64,000 bases of DNA from Pipra filicauda (GCF_003945595.2 NW_024104443.1:3286001-3350000); one strand, 5' to 3'; counted from the stretch's first letter, positions 47,131 to 62,421 are shown. The notes: generated by a model from the letters alone, not told the origin. Made by a program: numbers and translations.

Positions 47131-50100
47131 ACAGCTGTTTCTCAGAGTCTCACAGAGTCATGTCACATATAAGAAGGGGAACTTTTCTGACTGAAAATCC
47201 CAAATACAGAGCAGCCTGAAGGACTGCATTTGTTTTAAAGAACTGACCTCCTATGTGATGTCACTTCACGGTGTTTTGCAACACAGACACAGTGTTTTGA
47301 GGACTGTGTTCCTGAAAAAAAGGTAATCCTGATTGACTTCTGGCTATCTTGAGAAAAACAATCAGAAGTCAGTAACATTTTGACTTTTTTTCTAACATGC
47401 TCAGGCTGTGTACAAGGAATACAGGATCCTTACCTAACAAGGAGCTGAAATCCACAGGTAGTAAAGTACTACTCCCGTTCTTGCCATGCTGGAGGCTTGG
47501 ACCAGCTACAGACCAAACTTGAAACCATCATGACGAGATATGGAACAACAGCATTTCCTACAGAAATTATTTTGGCAAGCTCTTATGCTATTATCTTGGC
47601 TATCTTCTGAGCTGTGTGCAGTCAGCAGCCTGCTGCCGCAGAGGTGAGAGCTCTTTCGTAAGCTCTGTAGAGCTTTTACAGTGCAAGAAAACAACCTAGA
47701 GGAAAGGTAAAGAGTATTACCGGGGGTGATAAAGGAAAATTTCAGGGTTTCTAACATGTATTCTGTGTCTAAATACAAAAATTCTATTTTAAAATCAGTC
47801 AGAAGCTAACTGTGCCAAAGAAAGCAGAGACTGTGATAAGATTGAAGATGAGATTACCTCAAAATACACATCACTTTGCCTCTTACTATTGATATATTAA
47901 AATCAAAGATCTGGCAAAGAGATCCTGACTGATTTCAGTGGGCCCAGCCTTTGAAACAGCACTTACTGTAGTGAAAGGGACCAGCAGTGTCTTAAATAAC
48001 TAAAATTTCAATGAAAGTCAGTAATGCTAGAAGATCCTTTTCATGAAGAGGCCAATGGGTATATAAGCAATCAGAGTACAAGAATTTTTCCAGCTCAGAA
48101 GTGCAAAATTTTGGTCCTTGTGTTTATAGAGAGGTTCACAGTCTTGAGGTTTGCCTAGGGTTTCTCCACAACGTGAAAATTTCAAATAAGCTGCAGCAAA
48201 GCTTACTGACATTGATTACAAAGTTGGCAAGATTCCTGTTTCTCCCCGAGGTATGCTATATCACAAGACAACAGAATAACATAGCGATAGCAAGAATTGA
48301 ACGAGTACTTCTTTTATTCCTGCCACTGAGTTGATTGTGGAGATCAGTAGTAAGCAGACTTAATGTTTAGGTTTAGTCAGCTCTGTTACTCAATCACCCT
48401 TCATGAAAAAGGAGGTGGAATTAAGAACGTTTCTCCCATGAGTACAGGAGTAGAGGATTTCTCAGACTTCTTAACAGAAAGCAATGAAAAGTTTAATCTG
48501 TGGGAGAGACAAAAGAAGTTTCTACAACCCTTGGGACCCAGTGTTTCACCTCAAGTCCAAGCTCAGAATCACCTCCCTTCTGTTCAGGCTACAGTTGTGA
48601 ATCTCTCATGGGCATTACTATCAGGTGAGTTTAGTCCTACTAAATCTGTTTACTATTGATACAGGTCAATTCACAATTGTCAAATTATATTTACACATAT
48701 ATAGGTATCTACAGCTAGGGGTCCTAGCTGTTCCAGGGTTCTGCTAATGAAGCCAGTTAGGAAGAACTACCACCCCTCCACCTTGTCCCAGCTTGAAAAC
48801 CAGAAATAAAGATGTCTCCAGGACAGAGAAATGATAGCAAGCATTCTTTGGAAAAAACCCACTTTTTTTAAGTGACAGGGTAGGCAAATGGTCAATGAGG
48901 AGTGTTCCTTAGCCACATTGCTTTGAGCTTACACTGAAACCATGAAGAGCAGTCCACACCCTGCTGCAATTCCCTTGCTGTAAGGAAGGGTCTTGTGACA
49001 AAGAAGGGCTATGGAATAGATCCAGTAAAGGACTTAGGGACATAGAAAGCTCAATTTGGCAATACTTACTATTTAGGCACCTGATCTTCAGAGTGGAATT
49101 CACACTGTGTTAGGATCTGAGGCACAGGAAGAGTTTGATGCTACAGAACAGGATCCAAACCTGCAGCATGTGATGAAGTTGTGAGTGACCCAGACCAAGT
49201 AAGTGGGTTTTCGGAAATCCTATCCCTCATCAGAAGTTACACTGTTCACCCAGGGCTGCAGAGACACCTTCGTCCATAAAGCCCTACTGGGTGTTCAGGC
49301 ATTGACTCAAGCATACTGCCCCCTCCTACAGGTAACCTTTCAAAAACCCTGGGAAGACTCACTCTTCCCTTTTAATAAAAGGTTGCTGTTGCAGATTTTC
49401 TGTATAACAGATAGTGGTTAGAAACATGCTAACTGGAAACTGGAAACACAGGTTCTGTTTCTTCTTTGATCTGAATGGACTCAAAGTTATTTTCTTCCAT
49501 ATCTCTAGAAGGGATAGGATTTACCCAGCTTCCCATGCTCTTGAAAGAGGTTAACTCTGCTTTAATATTTTGTTCTTGTTCATTAGCAAATGCAATGTTC
49601 GTTGGGTCAGAGAAACAGAACTAGACAGAGGACAGAGTTCTATGGCTTGTTGGCATTTTTGCTTGAGGAAAGTCTGTTGAAATCCTTTGGATCTTGAAGT
49701 GGGACTGGAAAAGACTCAATTTTGGATCAGATTGGATTAATAAAATTGGTCCATAGTAATCAAGGTTAAATAACAGATCCTTCACAAAGTTCATGTGCAT
49801 CCAGATGAGGCTTTTGGATAATTTTTTAAACATTTTGTGTTTAGTCACTTCTTAAAGTTTTTGTTTAGTCACATCTGTGAAATATTTTCAGACATAGGAT
49901 GAAAAGTAATGAGCATAATTATGAATTTTTATTCATGAGTTAAACAATTTATGTGGGTAGTGTGAAAATTTACATCTAAGGAGGCAAGCTTCTCACATAG
50001 GTTAAAAAAGTACAGCTTAACTGCTAAGGCACAAGAGAGAAAGTGTAAAGCTTCCAGCTTACTGATATATGTTTGAACATGCTAGAAGTATGTAATAACC

Positions 50101-53100
50101 AAGCCTTGCAGTGTAAAAATGAAAGGAAAATTTACACGTTTTATGTTTTTCATGCTATAGCCATGATTCTATTGTAGTAATTTAAATATACACCATGCAG
50201 TCCATTAGGAACTGCTTCTTTGTCAAGATTTTGATCTCTTTTGAATCAATCTATATCAGCTGTGTGTTGTTTAAAGTGTTCTTATCAACTCTTCTATAAT
50301 TTGCTTTCTTTGAACAGCCTCTGTGCTGGAACATTTGATCAAAGAAATAAACCTTTACTTGAAAAACCCAAAGTAAAGTGAATGATCATTTTTACAACTC
50401 TGTATTATAAAATGTAAATATAGCTGTCCATAGATTATACAGGATGATATAAATAAATGCGTTTGAGATTTTTGAAATGCAAGCATATCCAACCTATGAC
50501 ATATTTTGGCCTTTAACACTATTGTCTATCATACAGAAAAATCAATGAAATGTTTAGAAGGCAGATTATGCAACTTTTAATAATTTTACTCCTCCATTAA
50601 CTGGTAACCATATAAAGAAACACTCTCGGCAAAATTAAGTAAGGAAAACATAAACCCAAAACATAAAGTTTTGGATTTATAAATTTCTTCATAAAGAAAA
50701 TGTTGATTGAAGCTCTGTTATAAGGCTGTATTCTAATGCAAAAAACAATGGCTATTTAAGATTTAACAGGCTTAACAGTTCTGGACTATGGACATCAATT
50801 CACAGCTGACCACTAGACCTGTAATTATTAAAAATGTAGAAAACAAATCATATGTGTTTGAGGTTTTATAGCTGTACAAATTTGGTAACTCACATTCAAT
50901 TCAATTGTCTTTTATATAAACACACATGTAGATGCCTCCCTGAATTGAGGGCAAATGGATTCTAATCAATATGAAGAACATAATACATAAAGGATGGATG
51001 CAAATTTTATAGTACACAAGTAAATAATTAATTTATACCTTCTTACTGTAACAAGGTAGAAAAGTCAGCAGATTTTGAAGTTTAACAGAACTTTTGCCAC
51101 AGCTATGAAAACTGTGGAAACGCATCTCAAGAACATACAGTGTTAACTGTGTGCAGTCCAGGGAAGGAGAGGTATGTAGGTATTTTGCTTCATATGAAAG
51201 AAAAGAGTAAGGTGTTCTGGCCTAAGAAGAACATTTTACACGCCAGGTCCCTAGCAGGTGATTGAAGTAGGCAAAAAGCCAGGATTACACTGACTTTTGT
51301 ATGCCGATCCTCTCTGGTGATGAAGTTACCCTTGCAGAGTGCCTTTGTTACTCAGGGAAGGGGTTCACTTGTTCTCAGCTCTGTAGCAGGGCGTTTTACT
51401 TCTCAGTATAGATACATAAATGCTACTCATAGTATGAACTATTTAGGTCCTAACTCTGCCACCCTTCCTGACACTGGGACTGTTTCAAAGAAAGAGCCAC
51501 GATTCTGCACAGATTTGCAGGAGCATTCAATTTTCTTCTTATGAATAGTTTTACTGTCTGAAACAGGACTCCGACAAATCCTTTTAGAATTGAGACCTAT
51601 TTTAGTGCTGCTTAGTGTAAAAGGTGACAGAATCCGTAGAAACTGTTTGTTGTCTGTGCCAGGAACTGTAACCAGACAGATGTGAAGTAAGTCAGAAGGC
51701 TTCCATTGGCCACTATAGGCTTTAATCAGTGATCTAATAAAACCTGAATGATGGACTTTGCATAGCAGAATTTTTTGGCTTCTGATACCGTAGGGCTCTT
51801 TAAACCTAATGCAACTATGAGTGGTGGCTAAGGACCCACATCTGGAAATACTTATACACTAAATAAAACCCTTGCTCATGTGTAAGCACATGAAAAACTG
51901 TGCATCACTTATTGAGTTTGCTAGAAACTCACTGTTGCATAATCTTTAATATTGGTTTGACAAAGCACAGTCAACAGCTTATGGGAGCCCAATAAAACAA
52001 AAAGTCTTGGGGAAAAAGGGGGCGAGGTCAGGACTTTGCATTAAAGATAGTTGTAAGGTAAGAGAAGATGTGGTATTTCTACACTTGTGATTATTACTAC
52101 TGTGTAGGAATCCAGGCAAATAACCACATTTGTATTTACCTTACAAAGCAGAGATATTTCAGTGATGAAAATGAAAAATGGGTTTGCTCAGAAAAGCCTT
52201 TGTGTCTGGAACACAGCTATAAGTAGCTCACTATCTAGGTTGAAAATGGCAATGCACGGTAGTGTGTCCTATTTTTCCGTGCTTGCAGTGAAGATACAAT
52301 ACTTGAATTCAGCCTTGGTAGTTACTAATACACCACACAGACACAATTACACCCCGTGTGCTGCATAAAGGAATCACTTGTGGTCTGCCCCTGTTACAAT
52401 GAGCAGCGGGGGGCCAACATGCAAGAAGACAAAATGCTTTACAAGGAGGAAGGAGACCAGAAGAGTCGATGTACCCAAATACAAGGACCTTGATTCTTTT
52501 TGGAGTGATTTAAGTCACTTTCCATCAATTATCGTCCTTTGTCTCCAGAGTCTTATCACAAGCAGCATTACAGGAACCGAACAAAACAATACTCAGGCTC
52601 AAATAATCCTGTGAACTGTGCTGACATTTCCACACCCTGTTGCTGTGTTTGACCACTAGTAAGATTTAAACAAAAAGTAAAAGACAAAAACTCAAAATCC
52701 AAAATGTAAAAAAACACCATACAGAACAACAACACAGGTTCTTGTTTTAAATAACATGCTCAGCCCTTCCTGGTGTCTTTTCTGCCATGTAGTATTACTG
52801 ATACCTCACATTGCAATACTGTAATGATGTGAAATGAAAACCTGCAGCACAAAACAAGACTGACTTTCTCAAATATGACAGCTTCTCAGATGGAAATTTC
52901 CTGCTTTGTAGTAAATTAGATTCTGTCTCCTTCCATTCCAATCTCCCTTTCCCTCTTGGTGAAATTTGAGTTTCAGAACAATTATAAATGAAAAATTTCA
53001 CTTATATATAGGCAGAAGTGCTTTGCAGCTAAATTTTGATTTTTCAGTGAAATACACAATGTCTATTCATTCACTTTTACTGTTCAGAATCAGAGTAATA

Positions 53101-53572
53101 AATTTTTATTTATTACTGATATGTGAAGTTTTAAGGGCACATGAAATCAATGAAAAGCATCTATTTTTTTTATTCATTCATGCTAGATATGTGACATTTC
53201 ATGGTAATTCTTGACAGAACACTGAAGTCATTGCTTATCTGAAAATAAATTAAAAAATGTGGAAAGTAAAAAAAAAAAAAAGACCTTAGGAAAGTCAGCT
53301 ATTTTTGACAGTAAGTTAGCTTCTGTGAAACAAAGCCTTGTCTTTCAGAAAGTGTTTACGATCTATGAGTGAAAAAAAAATATATCCTTGGGCTAAAATA
53401 TTTATTGGCACCTAGGAGTCTGAAGAGAGCAAGTCAGGCCTGTGGTTTTTTGAGGGCACTTTATCATTGCCTGCATTCTCAAAGGGATCTGTGAATGAAT
53501 AGAGCTGGATTACTCAGCCTTCTATTCCACGCCTATTCCTCTCCATTTTCCTTGGCAAGACTGAACGCCAAG

Positions 53573-53604
53573 CTATTTTTAGCTAGAATGTTTTCTATTT
53601 TTAG
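53573..53604. promoter_or_regulatory. Two perfect MEF2 binding sites, candidate autoregulatory element
   Basis: CTATTTTTAG occurs at 53573-53582 and again at 53595-53604. Both match the MEF2 consensus YTAWWWWTAR exactly, in the same orientation, and start 22 bp apart, about two helical turns. A CAGCTG E-box, the myogenic bHLH type, lies at 53729-53734. MEF2 factors and myogenic bHLH proteins act together on muscle enhancers, and MEF2 genes are known to be autoregulated. Enhancer activity here is inferred. Confidence 0.5.
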
Positions 53605-55289
53605 ACAAATATCAGTTAAGGGACATTGTTAGGAAAAATTTAAAAGAAGAAAAACACATGGGGGTGGGGATGAGGCTTCCCATCTCATATTGTGAAGCAA
53701 GCCCTTCAACCTGTAACTCCAGGCATTTCAGCTGTTTCCAATCTTGGAAAAATAAAGAAAATTCAGAGTTCAGGGATTTAAAAATAAACCTACCCTCTGG
53801 CAAACACACCAAAATACAACAAGCTGTTACTATGTGAAACAGTGACTATAAAAACAAAGAACGTTTTCCAGTGTCTACATTGGGATAAAACTTTGGAACT
53901 ATTAAGTTATAAGAATGTTACACAGACAGGTAAGATTTTTCCAGCTTCTTATATATCATGTTTTGGAGAAAGAAACAGTGATCTGTGAAATAGATTTTGT
54001 TTTAATAAATACCGCTTTAAGATCCCAATCTGACAAAGAAAGACAGTATGAACAGAGTTTGAAATACATTTATATTCTGCACATATTTTTCACCTTTGTC
54101 ACCACAGCATTTTTACAACAATCCATCAAAAAAATTTGCTTTTGCTGTACCATGGGGTCAGAGTAACTAACTTTGCACCCATTTTAGTTTTTTCTGTTCC
54201 TACTCTCTTCTTCCATAACACAGAAAAACAAGCTCTCAGGTGAGCGGCTTCACTTTCATTTGGGAAACATTAGGATTACAAACTATGTTTTATGTTAACC
54301 AAATCTTTGTTGAAATAAATCATAATGGAAATCACTTTTTTTGTTTGTGTTTTTGAGAAAAACCAAAGCTGTATGACAACTTTCCCTTAGTTGCATTTGT
54401 CACATACTGAATTAATTTGAAATATATTAGAGAAAAATAAAAGAACAGTGTCCACATCTGTCCCTCCGACTTTCTTCATCTAGCCTGAAAAGTAACAAAA
54501 GTCTGTCACTCATTAAATGCACAGTAACAGGAAGCTGCAGAGTTATCAAGGAGAGCTTTAACAATAGCCTGGAAAGATAAAGAGTCAAAAATCTCATGAG
54601 GATAAGTGGAAGGAAGGGAATAAATTGCTACCTATTGGGTGCAGTAGAGGGACTAATTTGGTCACTACCACTGACAGGAACAGTAGTCCCACTGAGGGAC
54701 TACTTTGGACAGAATAGAATTGCCTTCCACAGTTTTCCAGCTTTGAAGTTTCTCTTATGGTCTTGTAATAGCTATTATTTACATGAAGCCCAAATTGACA
54801 GAATAATAAGATTAGGTGAGAATATCAGTTTCTGTTTAAAAGAGACATATTTCTAAAGTAAATGCTTTAAAAAATTAAATTAAGATTGATAAAATGGACA
54901 GATTTTTAGTACTTTTGAAAATGAGATATTTTCCCCTATAAGATTTTTTTCTGTAGTAATCATGGTTAGGAAAAACATAGAAAAAACTCACATATTAGGT
55001 TATGAACATATTTTCCAAAGGCTCAATACTAGGATGGAAAACAAAGAAAGACCAAAGGAATATTTAAAAAATGCTGAAGATCTTGAAGTCAGTCCCATGA
55101 TTTTGTCATACATGATGTTGATAATGGTGGTTTGGCTCATATTTACTACAAATTAAAAAAGGTGAAGGCATTTAAAAAGCCTAAATAATCATCCAAAGGA
55201 AATTCTTTGGCCAGCTGACCCTTTCCAAACATCTCCTGGCCTGTAGTACTGGTAACAGTACCTGTTTTTTGAACAACTGATCTTCAACC

Positions 55290-55460
55290 AATTTACAAAG
55301 GAAATCAATAGTGCTATCCCCATTATACAGACAGGGAAACTGAAGCATTAGGAGGAAATGTGACTTATCCAAGGTCACACAACAGTACTTGGCAAAGCTA
55401 TTAATAAAATCCAAGTCTCATGAGTTCTAGTCCAGGGCAGTATCCAATACACTGTACTGT
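55290..55460 (-). mobile_element. MIR SINE, ancient copy
   Basis: The plus strand contains CCCCATTATACAGACAGGG, GAAACTGAAGCATTAGG, TGTGACTTATCCAAGGTCAC and ACAACAGTACTTGGCAAAGC in the order expected for the reverse complement of MIR (consensus words recalled: CCCCATTTTACAGATGAGG, GAAACTGAGGC, GACTTGCCCAAGGTCACAC). Similarity to the tRNA-derived 5' part continues weakly to about 55460. The element therefore lies in MEF2C orientation. MIR copies are abundant in mammals and much rarer but present in other amniotes, so this is a very old insertion. Boundaries are approximate. Confidence 0.8.
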
Positions 55461-58400
55461 CTTTAGATCACCCTGAATAACCTTTCTTACATACAGGCTT
55501 ACTTTCTATACTGTCCCAGATCTTCAGCCCATGGTAGTTGAAAGAATTCCCCTGATTTCAACAGCTCAAGACCTGACTTGATGTATATTTCACAGCTTGT
55601 TTATATGTAGTATTAAGTTATGATGACAAGAGAAGAAAATACACTTATTAAATTAAATAAGCTACAACAGTTGCCTTAATTTTCCTAAAAAGAGAACATT
55701 CAGAGAGTTATATGAGCTTATTTACTACAAATATACATATAAGAGTCTTAATTGATATGAAGAGGCTTTCAGAATCTAATTAACCTCCTAGCTAGTCATT
55801 AGCTCTGTGACCTTTAGAAATAATTGACAGAAGAAATTTTCTTTTCTTTTCATCTCATTCAGAATTTCCACACCAGGTGACTAATCCTACATGTGCTCTA
55901 GGACACACAGCACATCTGTAAGGATTGACGGGATAATGTGCAGTAAGTCCATGAGCAAAACACGACCATGGTATTCCTCTCAGGCACAAGTACTGCCCAT
56001 GGACTCCCAAGCACCATTCTCATCAACTCCAACCTTTTAATGTGCTAAAGCCGTATTAAGTTTTAACTCTCAAGTCCCTCAAGGAAATTTAGCAGTATTT
56101 CATGCTTACTAACATGTTGTGGCTAGTCATACTAAAAGTGACTGGATTTTCATTTCAAGCTAGTTTTTCTACAAGCCTGTGGAAGAATTTATTGCTATCT
56201 ATCACTGGTTGTACGCTTTCATTTGACGGATTTTTTTTTCAGAGCAAAAATGTTTTTTTCAACAAGCAAAACACACACAAGAAAAAAATTCTAAATTCCA
56301 CTCCCCTATAGGGCTTGGTATTACTTTGTTCCCTGCCATTTTAACATATAGGTCTGTGAAGATTTCCCTGTGTGCTGTAAAACACAAAGGATGAGCAATC
56401 TGCAGGGAGAATTTCACATGTTCAGAAACTCCCTTCTTCCTCTTAGGGGAAAATGCTGCTGCAAATGGCACACAATTCTTTTGCTATGTTCAGACTGTTC
56501 TTCCAAATACAGGAGTCCATTGGAAAAGGGAAAATACTCTGTAAAAGGTAAAAGGTCAATTCACCAGCAGTTACTAGAGCAATGAAGATGTATGATCCTA
56601 TGCAAATCAGGTTAAAAGAACAATGCTAGATGTTCATTATACATAAAAAAGAGTCTATAATGTGTAAATTATTTAACAATGTGACATATTATTGCAAATT
56701 AGAACTATCCCCTTTTTTTTTTTTTTGCCATGGCAAACCTGCAGCTGCATCACAATGCCCCCAAGATAATTAATCTCCTAGAGTAGTTTAGATTAATTCT
56801 TGATGAAATCTTCACTATCACTATGCAATAAAAAGCAAGAGTTCACCCAATTCAACTTTTCCATACTTACCTAATTTCCATGAGAAAGGAGAGGGAAAAG
56901 AGGATAGAGGAGCATCAGGTGTAATGGAAAATCAATCCCTAACAGTCAGACTGAAAGAGCAAGAGACAAGAGACAAAGGAGAACACAACTTGATGACACT
57001 CTCAAGTATGTCCTGGCATGCAATTGGGAGAAGATTAAGAAGGATGAAACTGAGGATGAGTTGAAGATCAAAAGACTCTCAAAAACTGTCTAAAGTCAGT
57101 CCTTGGCAAGAGAGATATAAACATTATTTGACAGAAACAGTATTGATAAATATTACATGGAGAATCATGTTACTGTATTATCACCTTATTTTGCAATGTT
57201 CTACTGTGCCATATCTGAAGTAGGACTGTAAATACTTTGAGCTGACCTGTCAGAGTACACTAGAATACATCAAAATTGTAAGAGTGGGCAGAGAGGTGGG
57301 TGAAAAGGGATAATACACTTGATATATATTCAGGTGAAAAAAAACATGCAGAGGAAGACAATGTACAGATAAGAAACCAAATGAGGATAAGGTATTACTG
57401 AAGCAGAAAGATATCACACTGTATTGCAGAAGCTGACATCTTCCTATATGTAAAAGTCTATGCTGAGGATCCTGCAACCCTTCTAAGAATTGGGGGGGAG
57501 GGTGGAAGAAAAAAAAAGAAAAATGAGAAATAAAGAAGTAGTTGAAACCAGACGCCAGAAAAAGATACAGCCAAAAGCAGATAACAAGAGAGATATTTCA
57601 GAAAAGGAGAAGACACTGAGCTCATGGGAGAGCTTTTTGTAAGGTAAAAGACAGCTGAAAAGATCAGACAGATGTGTGTGCATGTGCACAAAGTAGGAGT
57701 TTTACACAGTGAATTTTGCAAAATTAAAAGATTTGGCAGGTGATCAACACTCATGACATAGAACCTCAGTTAGTAAAGAGAAAGATGAAAGAAGTCTATG
57801 TTCCTCTTTTTTCTCTACTAGTGACTAGTGGTATAGCAGAGGGGAACTGAGAAGGTGGATGGATGTTTGTCTGAAAATGGAAGACAGGTTTAATGGGATG
57901 AATTTGAAAGGGCTGACCTAGTAGGAGAACTTGAACTAAAGGCAGTGACCACTGAATCAGCAGAGGAATAGAAACCAGTTGGAGAAAGAGGGACAATAAT
58001 AGCAGCAGGGTCAAAGAAATTAATGGATTGGGGGCTTAAAAAGAGCTGAAAGATAAAGTGGTGAGTGATTTGTGGAGGAACGATTTATGTGCACGCAGAG
58101 CAAGGACCAGGGCATTAAACTCAGTATCTGAGAAACTGAATCAAAATCGGGACTTAGTGAAAACTCACTAGAGGTCTGCTAAAGCTGAAACAGTAGCTGA
58201 TGCTTTGACATGAAAGAAATGTCAAGGAAAAAGGGACAGTGAGAGAGAAAACAGGCAGGAAGTTTCACGTTAAATCAGCAAAGGCTTGATGGTTTAGCTG
58301 AAGAATTACAGCATATTTCTGTAACATCGTTAGGGTTCTAATTCCACTGGAAGTCAAGATGCAAACATTTCCCAGTATTCCTGCTATGAAATCTGCCCCC

Positions 58401-61400
58401 TTCAATCTAAGGGTGATGTCCTTTATGAGCTCCTAAGCAGTGGGCTTACAGTACTGGATTCTTGTTAATCAGAGGAGTGTGGCAGTGAAATATCACTGAC
58501 ATAAGCTGTGTTACAACCACTTATGTTTTACAGAAACAAGGAGAGGATCTGGCCTCATTTTTAATAAATACAAAGAATGCATAATGCACATACTCAACTG
58601 CTGTAAAACTCTGACATTTTCTCTTCCCCATCTCCTTATTGCCATAAGAAAGTTATTGCCTAGTTCTATGCAACTGTGCTGAATATATTATTGTATTTAC
58701 ATACACACTTGGAAGGTAGCATAAATAATAAATTAATATTTTTTCCCCAGTGTTGAAGGAACTCTGCAAAGTTTCTGCTATTCTTTAAAAGAAATTACTG
58801 TACCCAGCAACTAATAATCACTTTTTAATTGAAGGAAAATTGAATGAATGAATGACTGTGGTGTGAGTGGTTTGGTGGTGGAGGACATAAAGGTTTCAGT
58901 GTGAAGAATCTAGTTATCTCTAAACAGAAGCCTCAGAATACAGAAGTCTCAGAATATACCTTCCCCTTCCCATCCCCCCCCGACTAATACATATCTTCAT
59001 ACAGATTTTGGTAAGACTCAAAATAATTGTCACTCTTGCTTGAAATGGATAAACTTGAGTGTTGAATAAAAATATGTTCCTCTTCATGAGTACACAATGA
59101 CTTTTAGTTACCTGTGTATGTTGTAAGAATATTTAGTGGGTACTAACTGAAACACATTAGGCTAGTAGATAATTTTTGTGATGTGAAAAACTCAGATATA
59201 ACAAACTGCCTGTTAATCAACACCATTTTGAATGAAGAAATTGGAAAACATCATCTCACTTATATTTATTACATGCAAATAAAATTGTTCCACATGTAAA
59301 AATAGTATGAGATATTTATTTAAAACATTAAAAGAAAAGAGCTCAAAGAATAACAGGAACTGGCCTTTACAATTCTCTTGATATTAGCCACTCCATTTTT
59401 CATCAAGACAGATTTATTGAGATCATATATCTATAAGTTGGGTAGGACCAATTTTCCCCTGAAAAATAGTGTAATGAAAAATGTGTAATGTTGGTTAGAT
59501 GTATGACATTTGTTGTCTTCTGATATTTTAAATAACAAGATATGGTCTGAAAACTCACTCCTTCAGAAATGCTAAATGTAATTAATCCCAGTAATTAAAC
59601 TGAAAACATTTGCTTAATAAAATTAACAGCTTTAGCCAGATCTACATGAAAAGTTATGCAATTTTTCTATTTGAATAACAGTGGTTTAACTTAAAAGTAA
59701 TTAGCTACATATTAGAGAGCTTTTAATTTTCTTTGAATACAGATTCTTCCAAGAAACTATAACACCTTCTGATGACTGATAACATGGTTCTACCACAACT
59801 GAATAGTAACTAAATAGTTAATATTATGCTGATTGAGAACAGAAACTGGATTTTAAATTGAAGACTTTTATACAGTTGACAGATATATTTCAAATTTTCA
59901 TAAATCTAGATAAAAAAGTTTTCTTTCTCTGTCCAGAAATCTGTGAGTACAGCTATGCCCTTTTATTCTGCTGAAATATAGTTATTGAACAATTGTAAAT
60001 GATCAGATTTAGTAATACTGTCTGATTCTCAGCTGCTGTTGATTGCTCTGGAAGAACAAGATTAAGAACTTGTAAGTATGTAATCTAACCGTCTGAAAGT
60101 GAAAAGAAGATGGACTCCTTACAAGGAAAATATGTGTAATGTAGTCAGTTTAACTAATAAATTAAAATATTTAAATGTGTGGCAGATTTCTATCCTGTAC
60201 CTAAAAATATACCCAAACTACATGAAGAGTCAAACCATTTATCAGACTGTATATTTTCAGGGGCTCTATTCCTCTTCTATACTTGTAACTGCGATGTTAA
60301 ATACCAAGTAAAGGCATGATAGTCTCGTTCAAAACCTACACCCTGCAGAAGTACTCCTTGGATCCTGAAACCATATCAGTATGGATGAAGCTTAAGTATT
60401 TTATGTTTCAGGCAAAACATTGAAAAATATAACAGAAAAACAAATTCAAAGCTGACAGAGCATATGGAAAAACTATAAACATTCACCTAATTTGGCCTTT
60501 TCTGCCTATTGTTAGGTTGCTCAATTTAAATTACGTACTGTTACTTTCATCCCTGTAAAAAGGGATGCCCATCAAACCTTGGGTATAGCCAGAAAATTAC
60601 ACATCTGCATTCAAAACTGCCTATCAGCCTATCCAAACTGGCCCACTCTTAATGCAGAAAGGAATTTTGCTGGTGTAGTGAGTGCTCTTTCAGAAAAATC
60701 TAAAAGTTATAACAAAATAGACATTATTTGGAATTTTAAATTTTAACTCAGATATCTTTAAAAACCACAGTCCTCAAGATCAAAAGTATTCATTCATCGT
60801 AAAGCAAGCAATAAATCCCTAACTGGATTACTCACCTATTTCCACAAGAAAGCCTGCAGGAAGAAGTAAAGATATCACAGGAAACTTTTCTGCTAAGAAT
60901 ACTCTGGCTTTTTGCCACTAGAAGAGGACGGGACATTATTTTGGACACAGAATTTGAATTCTGTTGGACATAGGCTTAAAAAATCTAAGTGACAGGAAAG
61001 GCTTCATGTCTATACAGAAGATTCAAAGAGAGGAAAAGAGATGATGGAGAGGAGGAAGACATTATGCACTTTCCTCCTAGTCTTACATCACATAAATTTT
61101 TGTTCTGCTGTCAGAACCTCACCCTCTTCTAATATGGGAGAAAATCTGGGGGGAAATCATGAAGGAAGTAAAAGAGTATCTTCCTAGATGGTGACATATG
61201 TATAGACAGAAAAGTGATATATATTCCTGGGTGCAGTTTTTGCCCATCTATGGTGGTGTGTCTCTGACTCTTTGTAACGTGTAGCAATGTTCATTTTTTA
61301 TCCATAAAAAACATTATATGGAAATAACTAACTTCCTTACATTGCTAGTCTCAAACACATGACTAACCGAGGTGAAGAATCCAAAAGCATCAAAATCTCA

Positions 61401-62421
61401 TTTGAGACAACATATAAATTCTTTAAAAATCTGAAACTAAAACCTTTAAAAACTAAGTGCCAAGGTATTCAGGAATAAATTTTCACTGACTTTTAACCTT
61501 CCAATACTTTTAAAAATTATAATATTATAATATTGGATGGCTAATCACTCAGGTGCTTTGAAAACTGAAGTTGTATAGGTCATATAATCCATTTCTTAGA
61601 TATCACTGTGAGAGCCTTGCTATAGCAACAAAATCATTGAAGGCTTCATGTATTTTGCATGGCTTGAATCCCAACATGATTTTAAAGTAAACTGACTTTT
61701 CTGCAAATATTAGAAGCTTAAATTTTAAAATTTTAATTTTTATTTAATAATTTTCAGTAATTGTAATTAAAAATTTCCATATATATTTACAAAATCAATA
61801 TTTAAAAAGTGTTTCTAGCATTCTGACACTACTGCTTCGATATCGTTACTATTACATTATATTAATAGCATTCTGTATGTTGTAGCTGAAACATTTTTAT
61901 TGTGTAGATTGTAAGTAAATTTTTCTTGCATTTTATTAAATATCCTTCCTTTGTAAATAATCAAAAAGCTTAAAAGGGTAGTTAAATGCCTTAAAGCAGT
62001 GGCTCTTAATCTTCTTTCACATCTTTTACAATGTATTTTTAGTTCCTCCTGGACAGACAATACTATAACTTTTGGAGTGTGGAGACAAGGTATGCAATGT
62101 TTTCTGGAGAGCATGTGACTGGGGGAGACTAGGAGACAAAGGGGAAATTCAGCTGGTAGGTAATGGTCAAGGCATGGAGAGGACTAATGGGACACAGGAA
62201 CAAAGCAGCACAGAAAGCTGGACAATAGGGAGCCAGAGATCCCATTGCAGGAGTTTCTGTGAGACTCAGCAGGATAAAACTTACAGCTCACAAGACACAG
62301 CTTTCTTTTAGTCTTGGCTTCACCACCTCCAACCCCCAAACCAATACATTGTCCTATTCTGCTCTCCTGCTGCTATGTCACCTGAGGGTATGATCTACTC
62401 ACTTGGAGCACCTCTATCTCA

